From Spirosoma sp. 48-14 (GTDB taxonomy: Bacteria; Bacteroidota; Bacteroidia; Cytophagales; Spirosomataceae), in contig NZ_MKUD01000001.1 in NCBI RefSeq assembly GCF_001898575.1, positions 187,557 through 251,556 of the forward strand: 64,000 nt of DNA. Direction: 5' to 3'. Under the pieces are notes generated by a model. The model saw only the letters and a program-made list of their open reading frames with translations. It searched no databases and was not told the DNA's origin. The translations under genes were made by a program, and so were the position numbers. Of the stretch, positions 34,395-44,772 are shown one piece after another (the first letter of the stretch is position 1; each line of letters begins with the position of its first letter).

Positions 34395-36653
34395 ATGAAA
34401 AAGCTATTTACGCTTTGTTTTTTGATGCTACCCTTTTTTACCCATGCCCAGTCGGGAGGTAAAATCGGGTTTCAGTACGATCAAAATCCGACGGTTAGTG
34501 CGAATGGAAAAGCCTTGCTCAATCCCTGGGCAGGCGGACTCAATTCGGCACAGTACTCAACCATTCGACTCAACAACGATAACCGCGACGATCTGGTCGT
34601 ATTCGACCGGAGTACCGGAAAGGTCAATACATTTGTCGCCATCGACAATCCTACCGGCAGTGGAATCGCCTGGCGGTACGCGCCCGAATACGAAACAGCG
34701 TTTCCGATTAATGTATATAGCTGGCTGCTGCTGGTCGACTACGATGGCGACGGCCGAAAAGATGTGTTTGCCGCCAGCTCAGCGGGGGTACAGGTACTAC
34801 ACAATGAATCACAGAATGGACAGGTTGTGTTTAAGACAGCCGCCAACCCGTTGACCACCATTGGCCTGAGTGCATTACGCATCCCGATTTATGTAGCAGG
34901 TACCGACATCCCAGCTATTACGGACTTCGACGACGACGGTGATATCGATATTATTACATTCGATTCAGACGGTAATATTCTGGCCTATCAGCAAAACATG
35001 AGCGTTGAACGAACGGGCACCAAAGGGCTTGATTTTCAACGAACGGGTGGAACCTGCTGGGGGCATTTCCGAAAAGAATTCTGTAATGATTTCACGTTCG
35101 GCTTCTTTTGTGACGAAAGCGTTGGAGGACGAATCGCGGCTCAACCAAGTGCCAGCAATGCCAGACTCGCCAAACCGTTGCATACAGGCAACACCCTCAC
35201 CGTTGTCGATACCGATGGCGATGGGCATAAAGATCTGCTCTTTGGTTTTGTGAGTTGCGAAAACATTGCCCGTCTGAAAAACGCAGGCTCCAACAACGAT
35301 AAAGCCAATTTTGTAAGTTACGACAGCCTGTTCCCGGCGGGTGCCCCCATTCTGTTCCCGGCTTTTCCAGCCACGTATTGGGAAGATGTAGACGGAGATG
35401 GCCAGAAAGATTTAATGGCGTCACCGAATGTCAGTTCCAACGATGGCTATGCTTTCGATTTTCGAGCATCGAACTGGTTTTATAAAAATACGGGTACAAC
35501 CCAAAAACCCGTCTTTCAACTGAGCCAGAAAGATTTCCTGCAAAACGACATGCTCGACTTGGGCGAACGAGCGGCCCCTGCCCTGGCCGATCTGGATGGC
35601 GATGGCGATCTGGATATGCTGGTGGGCTTCGGTGGGGTTGGTTTGGGTAGCAGCTACCGGGCAGGTATCTGGCAGTTCGAAAACAAAGGCACGCTGCAAA
35701 ATCCAGCCTTTTCGCTGGTCACAACCGATTATTTAGGCATTTCAACATCCCTGAAGCTAACCAACACCGTTCCCTCTTTTGTCGATGCGGATGGGAACGG
35801 AAGTTTGGACCTAATCCTGACAGGAGTTGGGGCCAATGCCCTCGAAATCCGGGTATTGCTCAACACGGCAGCTAAAGGGACGGCTGCTCAGTATAACCTG
35901 ACGAATGCGATACGCTGGCCTAAGCCAGACGTAGTGGGTCCGTATGATCTATTGACCGTAACCGATGTGGATAAAGATGGAAAAGTTGACCTACTGGTTG
36001 GGTATTATAGCCTGGGCACTATTCAGTACTACCGCAATACAGGAACCGCAACAGCCCCGTCTTTTCAATTGCAAAACCAGTTCTTCGGTGGCTTTACCAA
36101 CGATGATTATACGTATGCCAAAGCTCGGTCGCTGGTAGTGGCCGACCTGAATGGCGATCAGAAGAACGAACTGATCGCAGCTGCTGACAATGGAACAGTC
36201 CGTATATATCAGTTTCCCGAAAAACCTGACCAGTCGCTCACGTTGATTGATTCACTGGCCTCCATCGGTGTTCCGGGAAAAGGGCTGATTGCCACTGTTG
36301 GGGATCTGGATGGCGACCAACTGCCCGATCTGATTCTGGGAAGCGTATCGGGCGGGCTGCGTTATCTGAAAAACACATCGCAGAAAGTAGTCATTACGGG
36401 CACTACTGACGAGCCTACAGGCCCGTGGGTATTTCCGAATCCAACCGATCGCTTTCTGACCGTACGACCACCTTTTGCCGGACAGGTGGAACTGCTTTCC
36501 TTATCGGGGCAGACGATGTTGCCGATGCAACCTGTAGCCGTTGATGCCGACACGGTACTGGACCTTGGCAACCTACCCGATGGCAACTATCTGCTCCGGC
36601 TAACGGGAGAAAATCGACCGGCTCAGGTTCAGAAAATCGTGGTCTGGAAATAA
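34395..36653 (+). CDS. VCBS/FG-GAP repeat protein with C-terminal sorting domain
   Basis: A 752-residue secreted protein with signal peptide (MKKLFTLCFLMLPFFTHAQ). Many repeats carry calcium-loop motifs of the FG-GAP/VCBS kind: DYDGDGRKD, DFDDDGDID, DTDGDGHKD, DVDGDGQKD, DLDGDGDLD, DADGNGSLD, DVDKDGKVD, DLNGDQKNE and DLDGDQLPD, as in integrin-like propellers. The last 75 residues (WVFPNPTDRFLTVRPPF and LDLGNLPDGNYLLRLTGE, ending in KIVVWK) form a type A sorting domain for type IX secretion, so the protein is exported across the outer membrane and probably attached to the surface. Confidence 0.9.
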   Translation: MKKLFTLCFLMLPFFTHAQSGGKIGFQYDQNPTVSANGKALLNPWAGGLNSAQYSTIRLNNDNRDDLVVFDRSTGKVNTFVAIDNPTGSGIAWRYAPEYETAFPINVYSWLLLVDYDGDGRKDVFAASSAGVQVLHNESQNGQVVFKTAANPLTTIGLSALRIPIYVAGTDIPAITDFDDDGDIDIITFDSDGNILAYQQNMSVERTGTKGLDFQRTGGTCWGHFRKEFCNDFTFGFFCDESVGGRIAAQPSASNARLAKPLHTGNTLTVVDTDGDGHKDLLFGFVSCENIARLKNAGSNNDKANFVSYDSLFPAGAPILFPAFPATYWEDVDGDGQKDLMASPNVSSNDGYAFDFRASNWFYKNTGTTQKPVFQLSQKDFLQNDMLDLGERAAPALADLDGDGDLDMLVGFGGVGLGSSYRAGIWQFENKGTLQNPAFSLVTTDYLGISTSLKLTNTVPSFVDADGNGSLDLILTGVGANALEIRVLLNTAAKGTAAQYNLTNAIRWPKPDVVGPYDLLTVTDVDKDGKVDLLVGYYSLGTIQYYRNTGTATAPSFQLQNQFFGGFTNDDYTYAKARSLVVADLNGDQKNELIAAADNGTVRIYQFPEKPDQSLTLIDSLASIGVPGKGLIATVGDLDGDQLPDLILGSVSGGLRYLKNTSQKVVITGTTDEPTGPWVFPNPTDRFLTVRPPFAGQVELLSLSGQTMLPMQPVAVDADTVLDLGNLPDGNYLLRLTGENRPAQVQKIVVWK

Positions 36654-36737
36654 ATCCAAACTCTTTTTTTTGTAACTAGTTAGTGAATAAGCACGCATGG
36701 TCATCCTGATCTACCCTTTCTAACCAGTTATACAACT

Positions 36738-37103
36738 ATGGAAAATACAGACAACGCCGATATGCAGAGCCCAAATCAGGCGATGGGCAATTCGATGAAG
36801 GGAGTATCACCCCAGCACAATGATTTGCCACCCAACGATGAGAGCGACGACACCGCTATCTATACAGGTCTGGGCGTCAATAATGATCCAGATATCATGA
36901 ATCCTGGCGATGAAGAGGCTGTGGACACAGTACTGCATACGGATACAGCTACAGCCCGGCATGCTACCGATGAACTATCGAACGACGCGGAGGATGACGA
37001 ATTCACGAATGACTTTGCCAATACCGACCTTTCCGACGATGATATCGATGAGCAGATCATTGAACTGGCCGAAGAGGAAGAAGAAGGGAATGAGCGGTAT
37101 TAA
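36738..37103 (+). CDS. Highly acidic protein of unknown function
   Basis: A 121-residue cytoplasmic protein with no signal or membrane segment. It is rich in D, E, N and T, with acidic runs near the end (DLSDDDIDEQIIELAEEEEE). It looks largely disordered and has no family motif. It follows the VCBS-repeat gene by 84 bases and has its own terminator hairpin, so it is probably a real separate gene. Confidence 0.62.
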   Translation: MENTDNADMQSPNQAMGNSMKGVSPQHNDLPPNDESDDTAIYTGLGVNNDPDIMNPGDEEAVDTVLHTDTATARHATDELSNDAEDDEFTNDFANTDLSDDDIDEQIIELAEEEEEGNERY

Positions 37104-37128
37104 CCGAACTCTTTTCGCTCATAAACAT

Positions 37129-37168
37129 CAAGAAGCCGTCGGGATCGTATAATCCTGACGGCTTCTTG
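37129..37168. terminator. Hairpin between acidic-protein gene and giant repeat gene
   Basis: CAAGAAGCCGTCGGGAT (37129-37145) pairs with 37152-37168 with one mismatch and a 6-base loop, followed by GTTTATT on the plus strand. It lies between convergent genes and may serve both. Confidence 0.72.
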
Positions 37169-37210
37169 GTTTATTCAGGTCTCAGCATGTAGTCAATCGA
37201 ACTGGCCTGT

Positions 37211-40200
37211 CTATTTTACACGTCTAATCACAAACGGTACACAGGAGGTTGGTGGGCAGCCGCAAACCGTTTGCCCCAGTAGCACCGTCTCATCGCGATA
37301 ACAGCCTGAACCATTGGTAATACGTATCGTATACGACTGGCCTGCCACCGTTGCCGGGTTAGGTAGGTTAGCCACCAGGATACCATTGACAGGTATAGAA
37401 GTAGACGATCCGCCAGCTATAACCTGAACTGAATTGAAGCTGCTACCCACCGAAACCTGATAGAAATAGTGGGTCGTATCGCCTTCGCTCAACATCCAGT
37501 TACTTACTACTATAGCTCCATTTGGATTAACCGTATTGGTAGCCGTGTTGCAGTCGGGCTTTTGTGTGATAGCCGCGTAGGTAGCAATCGAATCTTCCAC
37601 AATCAACGTAGGACAGCACGAACCATCAGGACATTGACCAATTACATTACCATTCGCTACGACTGAGTAGCTACCAGCCTGAGTGGCTGTATACGAACTC
37701 GTCGTGGCTCCCTGAATAGCAACGCCATTGCGATACCACTGATAGACGCCTAAACCTGCCGTAGTGCTAATTTCCACAGCGTAGTTGCTGCCTTTACATA
37801 CATGAACTGGCGCTGGACACGTATAGGTACAACTAGTGGGAGCACTGTAGATCGTGCTGGCCGATATGCCACCCGTGAGCGTTGCCACCACTGTATGGGA
37901 AGCAGCATTAGAAGCTCCTGTTACACTAAAGGAGGCTGTGGCTTGCCCGGCTGTTACGGTCTGACTACCAATGGCAGCCCCATTGTCAGTAAGTGTCAGT
38001 ATCGAGCCCGCTACCACATTACTCAGCGAGACACTTGCCGTGGCCGAGTACGTATTGGTGGCACTATCACAAACTGGATTACTTACCACAAGTGCCAAAG
38101 CGGTCGAAGCCACCGAGCAGCTAGCGGGTGCCGTATAGACTGTAGTCGTGGTTGAACAACCCGGCAAACTGGCCGTAACCGTATGGGAAGCCCCATCCGA
38201 GGTCAACCCATTGAACACCGCTGTATACGTCGCTGAACTTACCGATGCGGTGGCAAAGGTCAGACTCTGCCCCCCTGTCGAAATAGTTAGTACCCCAGCA
38301 TTCGGGTTGGTCAGTTGGACTACTGCGGTAGCGGAATAGGTGTTGGTAGCACTGGCACAAACACCGGCGGTGGCCGTCGCCGTCAGGCTACAAACAGGTG
38401 CGACCGAGCAACTAGCCGGTGCGGTGTAGGTGGTAGTGGTCGTTGAACAACCCGGCAGAGACACTACCACCGTATGACTGGCGCCGTTGGAAACTAACCC
38501 GTTGAATACAGCATTGGCTGTCGTTGTTCCTGTCGAAGCAGCTACAGCAAACGTTACACTATTAACCCCATCACTGACAACCAACGTACCGGCAGTGGGA
38601 TTAGTCATCGTAACAGTTACTGTATTAGAGAAGGTATTTGTCGCACTAGTACAGAATCCTGGGGTGGCTACTGCACTGAGGGAGCATACTGGAGCCACAG
38701 AACAACTAGTCGGGGCAGTGTAAGTTGTCGAAGCTGTTCCACAGGCAGTGCCACTACTGGTTACGGTTACCGTGTGTGTAGCGCCATCACTCTGCAAGGT
38801 AGTGTAGCTGAACGCAATCGATGTAGTACCCGCAGCGACTGTCAACGACCGTACATAACTGCCATCAGTTAACGTTAATGTCTGGCTCGATGGGCTATTG
38901 GTAACTGCGATCGTCCCCGACAACACATACAGATTGGTAGCCGGATTACAATTTGCTCCCGAAGCTGTCACCGACAGGTTACAAACCGGCGTTACAGAAC
39001 AGCTAGCCGGTGCCGTATAGGTGGTGGTCGTCGTAGAACAACCCGGCAGACTGACCGTAATCGTGTGATCAACACCGTCGGAAAGTAAGCTATTGAATAC
39101 AGCTACGTACGTCGCCGAACTTACGGCCGAGGTCACGAACGTTAAACTCTGCCCCCCTGTCGAAACAGTTAGTATACCAGCAGTCGGGTTGGTCAGTTGG
39201 ACTACTGCGGTAGCCGAATAGGTGTTGGTAGCACTGGCACAAATACCGGCGGTGGCCGTCGCCGTCAGGCTACAAACAGGTGCCACCGAGCAACTAGCCG
39301 GTGCCGTATAGGTTTCGCTAACTGGAGAGCAAGCCGAATTGGAATAACCAGCCGTCACAGTATAGACCTGGCCATCGCTCACCAGACCAGAATAACTGAA
39401 CGTACCTGATGAATTACCAACTGGTAGAGCAATACTACGCGCACTAAAGGCCCCGGAACTGATGGTCAATGTACCACTGACAGGTACATTGACAGCCACC
39501 AGCGTACCCGACAAAACATAGGAATTGGTAGCTGACTGACACAAGCCAGGCGTCAGCACAAGATCCAGTCCACAGGGAGGAGCTACCGAACAGCTAGCTG
39601 GTGCCGAGTACGTCACAGAAGTAGCGTTACAGGCAGTAGCTGAGGATAGCACAGTCACGGTATGAACTCCTCCATCAGAGACTAATCCAGCCAGTGTATA
39701 ACTCAATGGGCCATCCCCCACAAGAGTTGCTACCGTGTTGACATTACCAACAGCGATTGTAAGTGACTGGGTTGATGCTCCATTGGCCAATGTATTCGTT
39801 GCCGATACCGTCCCCGTTATCACATACGTATTCGTAGTACTGTTACACTGGCCCGGTGTTACGGTAGCCGTCAGTGAACACGGCGGAACCGTGTCCACAA
39901 ATAGAGTGAGCGGCTGCGCATCGGAGCAAGAATTGGCGTCGCTTACTTTCACTGTCAGGCTAGCTGTACCAGAACTGGTAGGCGTGCCCGAGATCACTCC
40001 TGTGCTTGGGTCGAGACCTAGCCCCGCTGGTAGCTCCCCGCCAATGAGTGTATAGTTATAAGGAGTAGTACCACCCGTCGCCGTGAGCGTTTGACTGTAA
40101 AGACTGCCAACCTGGCCGTTGGGTAGCGAAGCAGTCGTGATGCTGGTCGAGCAGACCGTACAGGAAGCAGGAGCTACGTAAACCGTGCTGGCCGACGCCC

Positions 40201-43200
40201 CACCAGTCAGCGTAGCTACCACCGTATGAGAAGATAGGTCGGAAATACCTGTTACACTGAACGAGGCAGTGGTTTGCCCCACCGTTAAGGTTTGGCTACT
40301 GACAGAAGCACCATTGTCGAAGACAGTGAGCGTTGTGCCAGCCACAATATTGCTCAGCGAGACACTCCCTGTAGCCGAGAACGAATTAGTCGCACTGTTG
40401 CAGACTGGGCTGGCTACGTTCACAGCCAGATTTGGGCAGGCTGTCTGTGGCAGTAACGTCGTAACGACGGTGTAACAGCAGGGACCGTTGTAAAGCACCA
40501 CACTGTAGCTCTGACCAACCGACGTAGCCGGATTGGCTAACCCACTGAACGTAGCCGATGAATTGCTGACTGGCTGACTACCCGTAGCCGTATAGCTCGG
40601 AATAGCACTCCCTCCAGCTACCAGAAACACTTTATCGGCATAAACAATCCCGGTGATCTGTATTTGCGCATCGTTACTGGCTGCCGATCCCGAACAAGTC
40701 GCTTTACTGGCGCTCACGCTGGCGACTGTCGTTGGCGCACAAATGAACCCGGCATCAATCGTATGATTTACTGAACCAGCAGCGCCCGTTACAACTGTTG
40801 CTGCCGCAAAACCACTGATAACCTCTGCATTACTATCGTTGGCGGTATTGGCCGTTGGCTGCGTACTGAAAGCCTGCGTCAGCTTGAACGTACCCGTGCT
40901 GGTTGTCAGAATGCCCGTTGCATTATCGTATTGATTGGTCGTGCCATCTGTACCGAACCGTACCGTATATGCTGTGTTTGGCTGGATCAGCGTTGACGAA
41001 GCCACATTGCCCAGGGTACTGCTGGTAGGGTTACTGTTGAAATAATATTCTCCATTTGCATCCGTCGTTGTGCTGGTAATGAGCGTGTTTCCGTTATACA
41101 AAGCAACACTCACTCCGACCAATGCTTTCTCACAAGGGTCCTGAATGCCGTCCTTATCCAGATCTATCCATAATCGGTTACCGATTTCGAGGTAGGTTGG
41201 CACGTCGCAGGTTATCACGGCATCGCCCAGACCAGCAGCTTTACCAAATGTGCCGGGAGTCGGGCTGGTTTGATAAATCTGATAAGCACTGTTGATAGCG
41301 CCCGTCGTATTGCTTAAATGGCGCAGACCACCTGAATCATAATAGAGATTATCCTGCCCACCAGTAAAGTCAATGGGGTCCATTGAAACCTCGATTACCT
41401 CCCCACTGCCCGGACGTAAGGCTAGGCCGCCAACTGCATTTTCGGAATGAGGCAGGGCGCCACCAAAAATCCAGTTATCGTTATAAAACTCCCCAAAGCC
41501 CGGCCCCTGATTATTATTTGGGGCATAGCCTACTGCCGGACCGGCCTTCCCATTATTTTCCAACACGAAGGATACTCCATTCGAGTAGGCCCGCAGCACA
41601 TCCCCACCCGCATAATTACTATACGAAATCCCGTCGTTGCCATTTGGATTATAGTTATTCCAGCCCACCTGTAAACTGGTCCGATCAGCGAAAGCCAGTA
41701 CCATCGAGCCATCAATATCGAACTCTATACCCGACAAAATCGGCTCGGGATGGACCATTTTTCCGGTAACAGGGGTCTTTTTGCTGGTCCAGTCATCCGT
41801 CCAGGGATACCAACCTGTTATAGAGCGGGTATCGGCTACACCACCTCCATCCCACGGATATCCTTTAGGATAAGTGAGTGGAAAGTCGAAAATAGTATTT
41901 ACCGTTGTACCGCTTAACTCCTGGACGTAAGCTCTCAGGTCGCTCTTGCTTTGCGACATACTGGCATCACAAACAAAACCTGTGTAAACCTTTCCTTTAT
42001 GCACTTTTACTGCCCAGATATGGAGATTCCCATTTTTGCAATTTATGCCTGTACTCATATCAAAGCTCTTCACATTGGCGGCTGTAGGCAGTGTGCCACT
42101 TGTGTTATAGGCTGTCATGTCAACAGCGTACAACTTATTATCATGCAGATTGGTAAAGTACAGTGTATTGCCATCTTCCGAAATATCCAGCCCACCAATA
42201 CCTGCTTTACCAATGGCCAGATACGCCTGATTATCGACACTTGGCTGGGTTTTATCGCCTGGCAGGCCCCGGGTAGAATTATCCGCCAGCGACCCTACAT
42301 CGACACCCAGAGCTGTTACACTGAGTAAAGGCGAAATGCTGAAACTACTACCACCAACAGGTACTGTACTGAAATCGGCGACATAAATACCGCCCAGGCC
42401 CAGTGGGCCAAGTCCCGCATGCCGTCGTATGGTGGCTGCCGAGAAAACCTTTTTCGTAAACCGGTTGTAGGCCATACCCCATAACGTACCCACCTGATCG
42501 GCAGTTGCATGGGCCATAATGGCTCCATTCATCAGACCCGAAGCCGCATAGTCGAAGGATACCACAGCATCGCTGCTTCCGGCATTTCCGCCAGCCAGAG
42601 GATCACCATTTACATAACAGGGGATGACTAGTCTGGGGTTTGTCTGACAATAATCGGTATTATCCAGAACTCCCAAATCTACATTACAACTAGCCGCATT
42701 GACGAACTGGACAGTTGTGCGGCCATGAGCCCCGTTGGGTGTACCCATACCGGCATAGGCAGGCAGATTACTGAACTCCACCCGGATCGGGTAACTACCC
42801 GCCGACAGGCCAGTAAACGAATAAATACCAAATGCATCGGTGGTTGCAGTAGCTACCAGTTTATCTGTACAGTCATATGCATTGACAAGTACGCCAGGTA
42901 TACCCGTGATTTCGCCTGTGTCTTTGACTCCATCAGCGTTGAAATCATTGAAAACGATTCCGCCCGTCTGGCCAGTGGCACATACGGTAGGTGGGCAAGC
43001 AGCGGGTAACGAAACCCCCGCACTCACCGCTGAACAACTCGAATTGTTCGTAAAAAAGGCCGAGGCTATCTGACCCGAAGCCGTTGCAGACAAATCGACT
43101 TCAAAGGCGACCACCTGAGGACTAACGATGGTACCACTACCGCCCGCAGTCGTATACGAACCGGGATCGATGGTTCTGGTCTGACCCGCATAGGTGACGG

Positions 43201-44464
43201 TGATCGCATCAGACGCATCATTCACATTGGAGCTAACCGTAGCACTTGACCAACTCACCTCTACACTGACCGTGGCCTTGCTCGTCCCAGTTACCGAATA
43301 GCAACCCGATGCTGTAGGTTCAAGAGAAATGCTGCAAACGGCTGGGCAGGTAATATCCGAACAAAGAAACGCTAATCCTTTAGCCCGTTGTAAAGATGCC
43401 TGTGAATTGTCGTACGGAATATATACACTGGCCGTCGATGTACCGGGATTAATCTGATACACACAAGCCGTTGTGGCGCCCGAGCCTACATATACATTAT
43501 TGTCGGGCCCTATGGCAATAGCCCAAAGTGGACTATCGGGTGCCCCCGCCGTAGCGGCCGGAGCCGATGTACTAATTCCACTACCGATTAAATTTCCCGT
43601 GTCACTATCCCGATGTTCAATTACATTATTATTAACAACCCAGAGGCTCCCATCGGACGCGACCGTAATCCCTACGAACACTGCCGGAAACTTACTCTGG
43701 TTGATAAGCGTGCTGTTAACACTTAGATTAGACGGATTAACCGACAAGATTCGGGTAGTTAAATTGGCTGCTCCGCCGTTCAAAAAATCAGTTGGGTTCC
43801 AGCCTGTTGTAACGTATACGTTTCCATTTATCGGGCTTACACTAACTCCCCAAGGGTAATCCGTTGTTAATCCCAACGAATTGTTCGATGCAAAACTGGT
43901 ATAGGTAGACGGAATTCCCGAACTAACATCGTATTTGTATAAACCCTTTTGAGCGGCTACGTACAGGTCGTTGCCAGTGGGATCAACCGCGATACCCAAT
44001 GCATAATCAGCCGATAGATTGATCACCCCCTGCAAGCCGTTGCTGGTATATACGCTTATTTCGCTGCCTCCGGTAGTAGAAACATATACTTTCTTGTATA
44101 CTGGATCAACCGCAACCCCCTCAGAAGAATTAGTAGAGAACCCTGGACTACAGCCATTTGCAGAATACGTAGGCGAGTTGACCATGCTCCCCGTGTACGG
44201 AAAATCGAAGATGTGCAAGCTGCCTGATGGAGCCCCTACGGGATAATCAGCTAACAATAGATACCGTTCACCTGTGCAGGTAGATTGAGCCTGTACCTGC
44301 ACACATACCAGCATCGTTTGCAGTAAAAACAGGCTAACTACCATCAGTAGCCTTCGGTTAGCCCGTATAGCGACTACCGCATCAACATTCCTTGAACAAC
44401 CTCGTTGTTTACAAAAAAAATGTGTTGCCTTCTCAAATGAGTCGTAGGTATACATCGATTGCAT
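37211..44464 (-). CDS. Giant secreted repeat protein with SdrD-B-like and Ig-like domains
   Basis: 2417 residues. The N-terminus has a long charged extension before the hydrophobic core (MVVSLFLLQTMLVCVQVQAQ at about residues 41-60), as in extended signal peptides of large exported proteins; a start at that Met is the alternative. About 65-370 is a propeller-like region; SdrD-B-like domains lie near 500-590 (GGIVFNDFNADGVKDTGEI) and 1045-1160 (IGNRLWIDLDKDGIQDPCEK); a second propeller lies between. From about 1340 come eight ~97-residue units with paired cysteines (for example CSLTATATAGICASATNTYS), interrupted by a He_PIG-like domain. It ends GCPPTSCVPFVIRRVK, not a standard sorting domain. 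An adhesin or matrix protein is likely. Confidence 0.87.
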   Translation of the reverse strand: MQSMYTYDSFEKATHFFCKQRGCSRNVDAVVAIRANRRLLMVVSLFLLQTMLVCVQVQAQSTCTGERYLLLADYPVGAPSGSLHIFDFPYTGSMVNSPTYSANGCSPGFSTNSSEGVAVDPVYKKVYVSTTGGSEISVYTSNGLQGVINLSADYALGIAVDPTGNDLYVAAQKGLYKYDVSSGIPSTYTSFASNNSLGLTTDYPWGVSVSPINGNVYVTTGWNPTDFLNGGAANLTTRILSVNPSNLSVNSTLINQSKFPAVFVGITVASDGSLWVVNNNVIEHRDSDTGNLIGSGISTSAPAATAGAPDSPLWAIAIGPDNNVYVGSGATTACVYQINPGTSTASVYIPYDNSQASLQRAKGLAFLCSDITCPAVCSISLEPTASGCYSVTGTSKATVSVEVSWSSATVSSNVNDASDAITVTYAGQTRTIDPGSYTTAGGSGTIVSPQVVAFEVDLSATASGQIASAFFTNNSSCSAVSAGVSLPAACPPTVCATGQTGGIVFNDFNADGVKDTGEITGIPGVLVNAYDCTDKLVATATTDAFGIYSFTGLSAGSYPIRVEFSNLPAYAGMGTPNGAHGRTTVQFVNAASCNVDLGVLDNTDYCQTNPRLVIPCYVNGDPLAGGNAGSSDAVVSFDYAASGLMNGAIMAHATADQVGTLWGMAYNRFTKKVFSAATIRRHAGLGPLGLGGIYVADFSTVPVGGSSFSISPLLSVTALGVDVGSLADNSTRGLPGDKTQPSVDNQAYLAIGKAGIGGLDISEDGNTLYFTNLHDNKLYAVDMTAYNTSGTLPTAANVKSFDMSTGINCKNGNLHIWAVKVHKGKVYTGFVCDASMSQSKSDLRAYVQELSGTTVNTIFDFPLTYPKGYPWDGGGVADTRSITGWYPWTDDWTSKKTPVTGKMVHPEPILSGIEFDIDGSMVLAFADRTSLQVGWNNYNPNGNDGISYSNYAGGDVLRAYSNGVSFVLENNGKAGPAVGYAPNNNQGPGFGEFYNDNWIFGGALPHSENAVGGLALRPGSGEVIEVSMDPIDFTGGQDNLYYDSGGLRHLSNTTGAINSAYQIYQTSPTPGTFGKAAGLGDAVITCDVPTYLEIGNRLWIDLDKDGIQDPCEKALVGVSVALYNGNTLITSTTTDANGEYYFNSNPTSSTLGNVASSTLIQPNTAYTVRFGTDGTTNQYDNATGILTTSTGTFKLTQAFSTQPTANTANDSNAEVISGFAAATVVTGAAGSVNHTIDAGFICAPTTVASVSASKATCSGSAASNDAQIQITGIVYADKVFLVAGGSAIPSYTATGSQPVSNSSATFSGLANPATSVGQSYSVVLYNGPCCYTVVTTLLPQTACPNLAVNVASPVCNSATNSFSATGSVSLSNIVAGTTLTVFDNGASVSSQTLTVGQTTASFSVTGISDLSSHTVVATLTGGASASTVYVAPASCTVCSTSITTASLPNGQVGSLYSQTLTATGGTTPYNYTLIGGELPAGLGLDPSTGVISGTPTSSGTASLTVKVSDANSCSDAQPLTLFVDTVPPCSLTATVTPGQCNSTTNTYVITGTVSATNTLANGASTQSLTIAVGNVNTVATLVGDGPLSYTLAGLVSDGGVHTVTVLSSATACNATSVTYSAPASCSVAPPCGLDLVLTPGLCQSATNSYVLSGTLVAVNVPVSGTLTISSGAFSARSIALPVGNSSGTFSYSGLVSDGQVYTVTAGYSNSACSPVSETYTAPASCSVAPVCSLTATATAGICASATNTYSATAVVQLTNPTAGILTVSTGGQSLTFVTSAVSSATYVAVFNSLLSDGVDHTITVSLPGCSTTTTTYTAPASCSVTPVCNLSVTASGANCNPATNLYVLSGTIAVTNSPSSQTLTLTDGSYVRSLTVAAGTTSIAFSYTTLQSDGATHTVTVTSSGTACGTASTTYTAPTSCSVAPVCSLSAVATPGFCTSATNTFSNTVTVTMTNPTAGTLVVSDGVNSVTFAVAASTGTTTANAVFNGLVSNGASHTVVVSLPGCSTTTTTYTAPASCSVAPVCSLTATATAGVCASATNTYSATAVVQLTNPNAGVLTISTGGQSLTFATASVSSATYTAVFNGLTSDGASHTVTASLPGCSTTTTVYTAPASCSVASTALALVVSNPVCDSATNTYSATASVSLSNVVAGSILTLTDNGAAIGSQTVTAGQATASFSVTGASNAASHTVVATLTGGISASTIYSAPTSCTYTCPAPVHVCKGSNYAVEISTTAGLGVYQWYRNGVAIQGATTSSYTATQAGSYSVVANGNVIGQCPDGSCCPTLIVEDSIATYAAITQKPDCNTATNTVNPNGAIVVSNWMLSEGDTTHYFYQVSVGSSFNSVQVIAGGSSTSIPVNGILVANLPNPATVAGQSYTIRITNGSGCYRDETVLLGQTVCGCPPTSCVPFVIRRVK
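37815..40440 (-). repeat. Eight ~290-bp coding repeats in the giant gene
   Basis: The C-terminal units ending TYTAPASCSV are also alike at the DNA level; for example the blocks around 38150-38400 and 39010-39290 share long near-identical stretches such as CTGCCCCCCTGTCGAAA. They look like recent duplications. Confidence 0.78.
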
Positions 44465-44772
44465 AACATAAAAGAATACGTACAGAGAAGCTCCTAAATA
44501 CAGACACAGACGCTTCCAACTTTTCTTCTGTTATACAAAACCTATACCAGCAATCTATTTTTCGGCAGAATAATAAAAAATTAATTCATTTTTGGTTACT
44601 TATAAGAATCCAAGAAAAATGTATTGCTTATTTCTAACTAAACCTAGTAAGATTCTTATTTATATAAATTTGTTAACTCAGCTAACCTTATTGTCAATAA
44701 GTATGCCAACCCAGGCCTCCCAAAAGGCATTTCCCTCTTTGTTCATTACCTTACCACAATCATGTCGATCTA
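44465..44772. other. AT-rich gap upstream of the giant gene; no gene supported
   Basis: About 300 bases of clearly lower GC than the surroundings, between the start of the giant gene and the end of the response regulator, both on the minus strand. It presumably holds the giant gene's promoter. TAGGTTTT (44536-44543, minus strand) is one base off the -7 consensus. A short plus-strand frame at 44592-44831 runs into the regulator gene and has no family features. Confidence 0.5.
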
